Positions 20,166 through 28,200 of a stretch of DNA of 64,000 nucleotides are shown in pieces; the stretch's first letter is position 1, and each line of letters begins with the position of its first letter. The notes under the pieces were generated by a model. The model did no database searches, was not told the DNA's origin, and saw nothing but the letters and a program-made list of their open reading frames with translations. A program made the translations under genes and the position numbers. Origin of the DNA: Pseudomonadota bacterium (GTDB lineage Bacteria; Myxococcota_A; UBA796; GCA-2862545); assembly GCA_947505245.1 (NCBI GenBank), contig CANNIZ010000017.1, positions 30,592 to 94,591 on the forward strand, written 5' to 3'.

Positions 20166-20221
20166 GTGGATTTTCTCTGTTCGCGGTGTGTGCGGTGTCT
20201 TGGAACCTCAGGTAAAAGCGA
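20166..20221. repeat. 56-bp direct repeat, copy 2
   Basis: Same sequence as 18142-18197 with a single C/G difference in the middle. Both copies continue into unrelated DNA on each side, so the repeat boundaries are sharp. Confidence 0.9.
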
Positions 20222-20346
20222 CGGTTCGTCCGTTGGTCCTCCGACGAGCGCGATGTCCCTGGCGCAGTTCTGCGGCGAACGCCCCTTCGATGATCGTCGT
20301 AGACCGGCGCCGGCACCCCACGGGGCCGCGAGCGAACACGCCGGGC

Positions 20347-21999
20347 CTACGGGAGGTAGGCCTGCACGACCTCGGGCGGAGGCCCGTCGCCTGGCCGATC
20401 CCGACCTACCAGCGTCGGGCGCACCGTGACCGGCGGCGCGCCATCGTCGGCGACCACGACGAGCAGCCACTTCCCGCGCGGCAGCACGGGCATCAGCGAC
20501 GCACCATCGGCGACCACGTGGCCCGCCGCGTCGAACAGGAGCGCGCGCACGTGTTCGGCGTCTGCCGCGAGCCCGAGCCCCACGGCGCCATCCTCACCGG
20601 TCGTCTCGAACGTAAACGCGCGCGCATCCCCGGGGCCGAGCAGCACAGGCGCCCCCAGACCCTCGGCGAGCGGTGACGCCGTGAGCAACTGCACGTCCGC
20701 CAGCGTGGGCCCGCGCGCCCCGAACAGCCCGCGCGCCCGCACCTCAGCGCCCCCCTGGACGCTGAACACGACCGGCTCCCCTTCGGTCTCGACGCGGACC
20801 TCGCTCGACCCGTCCGCGCGCTTCCCGGTGAGCACCACCGGTCCGCGAGCGCGTACGAGCATGGCGTCGCCGCTTGACGCCGTAAACGTCGCGTCCTCCT
20901 TCCCCATCAGCCCGGACTCACCGAGCCACGCGACCACGGCGCCGCGACCGGTCGCCAACACCACCTCGCCTGGTGTGGAGAACGCGAGGTCGCCCTCCGA
21001 AGTGACCCCGTTCGCCGACACGCTCACCGCGCCGCGAACGTGCAGCACACCCGTCCCCATCACCGGAAGGTGGACGATCTCCCCGCCCGTGAGGGCCTCC
21101 CAGGGCACGCCGTTCGCAAGCTGGGCCGCCACCCCGGACGACCGCGTCGCCTCGATCGTGTACGGCACCGGCTCATCGCGGGTCGACAGCACCGTGATGT
21201 TCGCCGCTCCGTGGGGCACCACGTGGGTGGCCGGCCCGTCGAGCGCCGACAGGAGCGACACGACCCCGTGGTCATCAGCGAGCACGGCGACCAGGCCCTC
21301 ACCGAGCGTCACGCGAAGGTCTGCGAAGCCGGCCGGGTGCTTCCACGCGACCGCCCCCCGCGCGGGGACCACGCCGTCGCGCGTCCCGTAGCCGAGCCCG
21401 CCCGCGGTCGGGGCGGCGAACGCGTAGCGCTCCAGGTGCGCCTTGGCGCCGGGTTCCGCGACCGCTGGCGAGAGCGCGACCGTCGTGGCGCCACCGAGCG
21501 ACACCGCCATCGCAGACGCAGGACCATACGCGACCGGACCGCCAAACGACACCTTCGGAACACCCGCCGTGGCGCGCGCGACGACGAGCACGGGCCCGAC
21601 GTGAGGCGCGAGATCGACGATCGACGTGCGCTCCAGCGGAACCCCAGGACTTGCGGTATCGAGCACGAGGCGCGTCGCCCGAACCCGAGCGTCGGGCTCC
21701 CCGACCAGCCACACAGCCGCGTCTGCCGCGACGACCCCGTCGTGCGGCGCGCAGTCCGGCGCACACGCGAGCGTACCGTCGGACACCAGGAACGTGCCCG
21801 GCAGCGTGTCGCGCAGGCCTGCGACGCCCGCGGGCACCCCCTTCGCCACTGCGGACAACGTGCGGTCCCCTTCACCGATCATCGGCCCGGTCGCGACGTC
21901 CGCGCGCACCGTCACCACCTGCCCACGGCTGTCGATCGCGGCCACGCGGACGCGCCAGCCGAGCGCGTTTCAGTCGAGCCCCGTCGCCGCGACCGAACC
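20347..21999 (-). pseudogene. Truncated duplicate of the giant secreted-protein gene, with nonsense codon
   Basis: Matches the last ~540 codons of the intact gene at 25219-30090 at high identity, through the same ending PPPEVVQAY. At 21970-21972 the codon CGA of the intact copy (Arg in GLDRNALGW) is TGA here, and a few codons further upstream the similarity stops abruptly near 22000. The remaining open frame could start at an internal ATG (21945, 532 codons) but would have no signal peptide. It is therefore best read as a dead partial duplication, made by insertion, recombination or gene-conversion failure in the accessory zone. Confidence 0.85.
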
Positions 22000-22440
22000 A
22001 GCCGCCACCACCGAGGGACTGGGCTTCGGGGACGGCAGGAATGGCGGGATCGTGACTTCGCCAATGGACGCCAGGGTCGGTCCGGGTGGCGGTGGTGGCG
22101 GTGGGGGGCGTGCCATGTCACGGTCCCTACCGGCGCCATCACGGGAGGTGTGGGTTCCGCCCAGGAAACGAGATCGATGCCGATCGTGTGTTGGCTGGCG
22201 AGCGTGGTAGGGGCGCCATTCACGTGGGGTCGTATTACGACCCGCTAACTCGGTCGGGCAACCCGGTGGTTACGGGCACGTGCTCGTGACTTGGGGCGCT
22301 GATAATCTGTAGGTCCACGGCTGAGGCCGATCCGGCTATGCGGAACTCTGCTTTGCCGGATCAAGGTCCTTACGGGCACAAGCGCGTCGGGACCACGATC
22401 GGCGTCATTGGGTGAACCCGAGGTGGCGGACGTCGGAGGA
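22000..22440. other. Non-coding junction region with palindromes
   Basis: No convincing gene on either strand. It holds a 17-bp palindrome GGGTCGTATTACGACCC (22227-22243), an 8-bp-arm hairpin GATCCGGC/GCCGGATC (22329-22362), and two copies of TTACGGGCAC exactly 100 bp apart (22270 and 22370). Composition is less GC-rich than its surroundings. Confidence 0.6.
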
Positions 22441-23484
22441 TCACGGGGCGCTGCGGGAAGCCCCCCCCGAGGCTGCGACGCGATCCATGATCGTCCAGTG
22501 GCCGGTGAAATAGGCGGTGATCGCCGCGCGGTCGCCGGGCCACGCCAGCCTCTGCTTCCCCTCGATGGGCCATGGATTGTAGAAGTAGACCTGCCCCTGG
22601 CCGTCGATGCCGAGGGTGACGCCATGGCCGATGCTCTCGTCTCCGGCGGCGGCGTCCGGCGCCTGGATCCCGAGCACGTAGGCGACGTTCTTGTGCCGCG
22701 TGAGGGTATTGACGAGCGCGCCGAGCTCGCGGGGACCGTGGTAGTCGCCGCTGGACCGGAGATCCGACATCGCGCGCTGCTCCGTCGCGGCGGATCCAGC
22801 CTCTGGGACGCGAGCGCTCTGCCTCAAGGTGTCCGCCAGGCCCGCTATGCCCGAGCGCTCGCCCTCCTCGGAGCCCAGCGAGTCGATTGCGTCGAGCTCC
22901 TCGCTCGTCGTCGCCCTCGAATTCTTGTCCACCGAAGGCACGGGGTTGGCGATGTAGTACAGGAGGTCGCCGAGCGCGCTGAGCTGGTCGTAGGTCGCGT
23001 TTCGCGGGTAGTCGCGCACCGCCTGGACCGCGCTCGACACGGCTGGCAGAGTTCCCTGCGGCGCCTGGGAGAAGGCGGTGCGGGCGACCCGACTGACCGC
23101 TTCGGGTCCCGCAGCGATGTTCACAGCGAGGATCGCCATCGCCCCGCACCGGCTGCCGTCGCTGGCCGTCTCGAACTTCGTGTCGACCTGGGTGAGGTTC
23201 CGAAGGATCTCTGCCCCGTTCCAGGGTCGGCTACCTCCCGCTACGGCCGTTGACCCGGCGATCTGCTCGCGATCCGGCCGGCCGCCGGCGCCCCCTGTGG
23301 CGTTCGGAAGAGCGAAGCCGACCGGGTCATCGTCGAGCAGCCCTCCGCCCTCGTCGACCGGAGTCAGCCGGGAGGCGACCTCCGCGTTTCCGAGCGTGGA
23401 CTGCGGGTCTTCCGCCGACGCCCTGGGCGCGGGCGCGTGTTCCGGAGCCGCCTGCGAGACCGGACGACGGGAGCGCTCACCCAT
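22441..23484 (-). CDS. Candidate papain-like cysteine protease effector/toxin
   Basis: 347 residues from an ATG at 23484 with GGAGG 5 bp upstream. The N-terminus is disordered and Pro/Ala-rich, without signal peptide, and contains STLGNAEVASRL (residues 29-40), resembling the LGNxAVxxLL motif seen near the start of many proteins linked to extracellular contractile injection systems or polymorphic toxins. The body is helical. A possible Cys-His-Asn triad is Cys113 in GSRCGAMAIL, His287 in SIGHGVTL and Asn303 in YFYNPWP, the order and spacing of papain-like or C39-like folds. No immunity or injection-system gene is adjacent. Function is inference; an unrelated accessory protein is possible. Confidence 0.6.
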   Translation of the reverse strand: MGERSRRPVSQAAPEHAPAPRASAEDPQSTLGNAEVASRLTPVDEGGGLLDDDPVGFALPNATGGAGGRPDREQIAGSTAVAGGSRPWNGAEILRNLTQVDTKFETASDGSRCGAMAILAVNIAAGPEAVSRVARTAFSQAPQGTLPAVSSAVQAVRDYPRNATYDQLSALGDLLYYIANPVPSVDKNSRATTSEELDAIDSLGSEEGERSGIAGLADTLRQSARVPEAGSAATEQRAMSDLRSSGDYHGPRELGALVNTLTRHKNVAYVLGIQAPDAAAGDESIGHGVTLGIDGQGQVYFYNPWPIEGKQRLAWPGDRAAITAYFTGHWTIMDRVAASGGASRSAP

Positions 23485-23615
23485 AGATCCTCCAAGGAGT
23501 GAGCCAGCATACCGCGAAGGGACCGGGGCGGGACAACACCGAGGCGTACTCAGGGCGTCTGCAGGAGCGCCTTCACGGTCGCATAGAGCGTTGTCCGATC
23601 AAGTTGATCGAAGTT

Positions 23616-24635
23616 GGTGATCGGGGTTGATCGCGGATCTCCGCAGTGTGATCTGGCGGCGCGGAGAGACGCATGCCAGGTCCACATCCGAAAGAACTTC
23701 GCGACCGCGTGGTCGCCGCCTACCTCGATGGCGAGGGCACGTAAGAAGAGATCGCGGCACGGTTCCGTGTAGGCGACGCGAGCGTGGATCGATGGGTGTC
23801 GCGATACCGCGCGCGAGGTTCTGTCGCTCCTGACGCGATGGGCGGCGATCGCAACGGCAACTTCGATGCGGCGAGCGAGGCGCGGCTCACTGGTCTGATC
23901 GCGGAGAAGTCCGATCGGACGCGCGACGAACTGGTCATCCTGCTTCGCGAGCGCGGCCTGGTGGTCAGCCCCGCTGCGGTACAGCGCGCGCTCGAGCGCC
24001 TCAACCTGACACGAAAAAAAAATAGGTTCCACGCCACTGAACGCGACACAGCGCGGGTAGTCCAACTTGGACGGATGTACAAGGCCGAGCGCGAGTCCTT
24101 CTGCGCAGCGGACCTTGTCTTCATCGACGAGTGCGGCTCGAACGCAGCCCTCGCACGTGAGTATGGCCGGGGCCTACGCGGAAGGTGCGTTCACGACGGC
24201 CGAACCGTCAACTGCGGCGAGAACCTGACGGTCCTCCGTGCACTGTCGCTGCGTGGTCTCGAAGTCGTCATGACAATTCCCGGCGCGACGACCGGCGAGG
24301 TCTTCGTCGCGTTCACTGAGCAAGCCCTCGTGCCGATCCTCCGGCCTGGGCACATCGTCGTGATGGACAACCTGTCAGCCCACAAAGTCGCCGGCGTCCG
24401 CGAAGCGATCGAAGCGGTGGGCGCGAAACTCGTGTTCCTGCCGCCCTACTCCCCGGACATGAATCGCATCGAGCCCGCGTGGTCGAAACTCAAGAACTAC
24501 CTCCGGGAAGCCGCCGCACGCACCATCGGTACCCTCGAGGATGCCGTCGGCGACGCAATCGTACGGATCACGCCCCACGACTGCGCGGGATGGTTGCGAC
24601 ACTGCGGCTACGATCCATCAACCTGAGCGATCACC
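23616..24635 (+). mobile_element. IS630-family insertion sequence, probably decayed
   Basis: About 1 kb bounded by imperfect inverted ends: GGTGATCGGGGTTGATCGCG on the left and GGTGATCGCTCAGGTTGATG as the reverse complement on the right. The ends share GGTGATCG and GGTTGAT with a small offset. It carries one transposase gene with a premature stop. The right end overlaps the transposase stop region and abuts the Mur-ligase fragment. The exact ends and TA target duplication were not firmly located. Confidence 0.55.
23673..24626 (+). pseudogene. IS630 transposase interrupted by in-frame TAA
   Basis: The full frame from the ATG at 23673 would give 317 residues, opening MPGPHPKELRDRVVAAYLDG, the usual IS630 HTH start. 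The codon at 23742-23744 is TAA where a tyrosine is common in the family (GSYxEIAxRF), then the frame continues normally. DDE residues are intact downstream: [18 protein letters not shown] and [22 protein letters not shown] at 23784 could restart a 280-residue protein lacking most of the DNA-binding HTH. The single nonsense codon suggests recent inactivation. Confidence 0.85.
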
Positions 24636-24638
24636 GCT

Positions 24639-24855
24639 CTAATGGATCAGCAACACGACGACGTCGTCGTGGATCGCGCCGCGCAACGCCACGCGCACGC
24701 CCGTCGTCTCGTCGGCGGTGACGTCGATGCGCTGAGCGGGCACGCCGGCCGCGCGCAGCGTGTTCCACATCAGGCGCGGAACGTCCGCAGGCCGCGGCTG
24801 ATACGGGAGCTCGTCGACACGATCGCGGAAGTGCTGGCCGAGGCGCCCGCTCCGA
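24639..24855 (-). pseudogene. C-terminal fragment of a Mur-ligase-like protein
   Basis: About 70 codons ending VVVLLIH and a TAG at 24639. The segment AAGVPAQRIDVTADETTGVRVA then DDVVVLL resembles the last strand-helix-strand of Mur ligases and cyanophycin synthetases (AGVxxxRIxVxxDExEALRxAL..GDLVVLL). The rest of the gene is absent: upstream the frame enters the inverted repeat element, and downstream is the IS630 copy. It looks like a gene tail stranded between two mobile or repetitive elements. The assignment is by fold pattern only. Confidence 0.4.
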
Positions 24856-24871
24856 AGTGAGCCTTTCGGGG

Positions 24872-25055
24872 GTGACTGGCCCTCGAGTGCGACGGTTCCA
24901 GAGTGACCGGGCTTCGAATGCGACATCGAATCGGTGTGGTGCGAGGCCGCATGGAAAAAATGCCGACAACTTCGACCGTCGCGTGGCAGGCCGGGTTGGG
25001 CTGTCGCACTCGGAGGTCAGTCACTTTCGAAATGTCGCGTTCAAGGGGCAGTCAC
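24872..25055. repeat. Inverted element made of paired 31-bp units (element 2)
   Basis: Two units lie in tandem on the left, starting at 24872 and 24903, and two inverted on the right, starting at 25055 and 25024, around a core of about 60 bp. Each begins with a 22-bp motif of consensus GTGACTGsCCyyCGArTGCG plus AC, followed by 9 variable bases, so the unit is 31 bp in both arms. The layout matches element 1 at 712-905 although the sequence differs. It sits between the Mur-ligase fragment and the giant gene. Confidence 0.8.
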
Positions 25056-25218
25056 TGACGGAGGTCTGACGGACGTCACTGACGGAAGTCTCCCGCGCAG
25101 ACCGTCGAGCAGCTCGTCCGCGCAGGCGTCAGCCGCTGGCGGGAGTCGCTCGCCTCCCGATGGACGGGCCCCTGACACGCCAGGCCGACCGCAGGGGCCG
25201 CGAGCGAACACGCCGAGC

Positions 25219-28200
25219 CTACGGGACGTAGGCCTGCACGACCTCGGGCGGAGGCCCGTCGCCTGGCCGATCCCGACCGACCAGCGCCGGCCGCACGGTG
25301 ACCGGCGGCGCGCCATCGTCGGCGACCACGACGAGCAGCCACTTTCCGCGCGGCAGCACGGGCATCAGCGAAGCACCCTCCGCGACCAAATGGCCTGCCG
25401 CGTCGAACAGGAGCGCGCGCACGTGTTCGGCGTCTGCCGCGAGCCCGAGCCCCACGGCGCCGTCCTCACCGGTCGTCTCGAACACAAACGCGCGCGCATC
25501 ACCCGGCCCGAGCAGCACAGGCGCTCCAAGGCCCTCGGCGAGCGGCGACGCGGTGAGCAACTGCACGTCCGCGAGCGTGGGACCACGCGCCCCGAACAGG
25601 CCGCGCGCCCGCACCTCGGCGCCCCCCTGGACGCTGAACACGACGGGCTTCCCTTCGGTCTCGACGCGGACCTCGCTCGACCCGTCCGCGCGCTTCGCGC
25701 TGAGCACCACCGGTCCGCGAGCCCGTACCAACATGGCGTCGCCGCTGGACGCCGTGAACGTCGCGTCCTCCTTTCCCATCAGCCCGGACTCACCGAGCCA
25801 GGCGACCACCGCGCCGCGCCCCGTCGCGAGCACCACCTCGCCGGGCGCGGAGAACGCCAGGTCGCCGTCCGAAGTGACGCCGTTCGCCGACACGCTCACC
25901 GCGCCGCGAACGTGCAGCACACCCGTCCCCATCACCGGAAGGTGGACGATCTCACCGCCCGTGAGGGCCTCCCAGGGCACGCCGTTCGCGAGTTGAGCGG
26001 CCGCCCCGGACGACCGCGTCGCCTCGATCGTGTACGGGACCGACTCCTTTGACGTCGACAACACCGTGATGTTCGCGGCGCCATGGGGCACGACGTGGGT
26101 GGCCGGCCCATCGAGCGCCGACAGGATCGACACGACGCCATGATCATCGACGAGCACGGCGACCAGACCCTCCCCGAGCGTCACACGAAGATCTGCGAAG
26201 CCGGCCGGGTGCTTCCACGCGACCGCCCCCCCCGCGGCCACCACGCCGTCGCGCGTCCCGTAGCCGAGCCCGCCCACCGTCGGGGCCACGAACGCGTAGC
26301 GCTCGAGGTGCGCCTTCGCGCCCGGCTCCGCTACCGCCGGCGAGAGCGCCACGGTCGTAGCGCCCCCGAGCGAGACCGCCATCGCAGAGGCGGCCCCATA
26401 GGCGACCGGTCCGCCGAACGAGACCTTCGGAACGCCCGCGGTGGCGCGCGCGACGACGAGTACGGGCCCGACGTGGGGCGCGAGATCGACGATCGACGTG
26501 TGCTCCAGCGGAACCCCAGGGCTCAACGTGTCGAGCACGAAGCGCGTCGCCCGAACCCGCGTATCGGGCTCCCCGACGAGCCACACCGCCGCGTCGGCGG
26601 CGACGACGCCGTCGTGGGGCGCGCAGTCCGGTGCGCACGCGAGCGTACCGTCGGACAACAGGAACGTGCCAGGCGACGTGTCGCGCAGGCCTGCGACGCC
26701 CGCTGGAACGCCATTCGCCACCGCGGACAACGTGCGGTCCCCTTCACCGAGCATCGGCCCGACGGCGACGTCCGCGCGCACCGTCACCACCTGCGCACGG
26801 CCGTCGATCGCGGCCACGCGCACGCGCCAACCGAGCGCGTTTCGGTCGAGCCCCGCAGCGGCCACGGGCGCCGTCCCCTCGGCGGTCGCGACGACGTGAA
26901 AGCCCGCCCCTTCGTCCGCTTCGATCGCGACGGCTACGTTCTCGCGGCTGTTCGCGCTCACCACCAGTACGCCGTGGGGTCCCGGCGCGATCGAGAAGCG
27001 CTCGCCGTTCACCACGTCGGTGGGCACCCCGAGCGCGAGCGTCCCACCGTCCTTCTCGGCCGTCTCGATCAGCCCGACGGTGGTGGCCCCTTCCCCGCCG
27101 ACGGGCCAGACAGCGAGCGTGTAGCGCCCTGCCGCGAGCTTGGCCGACACACGAAAGTTCCAATCGTCGGGGCGATCGTCCGACGTCGCCACAACCCTGC
27201 CGGAGGCGTCGAGCAGGTCCGCGCGCACGTCGGCGTCGCCGAGGCTCGTAAACACGTAATCTCCGGCGCGTCCGATGCTCACGGGGACGTCCGTGCGACC
27301 CCAAACGACGCGTCGACCACCCGCCAGCAGCGAAGCGGACGACACGGTGAGCGCGTACGGGACCGCGTCGTTCTTCCGCGCGTTCACAACCTCCAGCCGA
27401 TAGCTCCCGGCGCCGAGGTCGACCTCGAGCGGGCGACCAACCACGAGCTGACCGATCTTCCCGTCCGGTCCGAACAGCGTCCCGGTCATCTCGCCGTCGG
27501 CGGCGATCGTCATCGCGGACGCTGCGGGGACGTCGAACGTCCACACGTCGGGCACCCGCGCGCCGGCCTTGGGCTCCCGCCACGTGTGGCTCACGGACGC
27601 GTCGATCGCGGCCGCGAACGGACCGTGGCCCTCGCGCGCGACCGGGTCGGGCTCGCGGTCGAGCGCGGTGATCCGCTTGGTCGCGACCTCGTCGGGCAGC
27701 AACATCCACCGGTAGTCGCCCGCCTCGAGCCAGCCGCGGAACACCGCCTCCGCGTTCGGCGCGCGAAGCGGCCAGCCGTCGCGATCTTCGAGGCGCGCGT
27801 ACACAGGCCTCCCCGGCGTGAACGTACGGATCGTGTACATGCCGGCGCGCTCGACATGAAACGTGTACAACGCCCCTTCACCCACCGCGAGCGACACCCG
27901 CGCAGGCACCCCGTCCGCGAGGCCGCCCCCTTCCCGCACGGACGGCTTCGACACGACGAGCGCCGCATGGCCCGTCGACAGGCCGTCGACGCGGGCCGAG
28001 ACCTGATAGTCACCCGCGCCAAGGTAGTGCGACACCGCAAAGTTGCGCGCCACCCCGTTCTCCGAAGCCTCGAGGAGGTGCGTGTTCGTGCGCGTCCGCA
28101 TCGTGCCGCTCGTCGCGAGCAGCCCGGTCGTGGTCACAGCGTAAAGACCGGGCTCACCGACGTCCAACGACCACGTCCGCTGCTGGTTCGGCGCGAAGTC

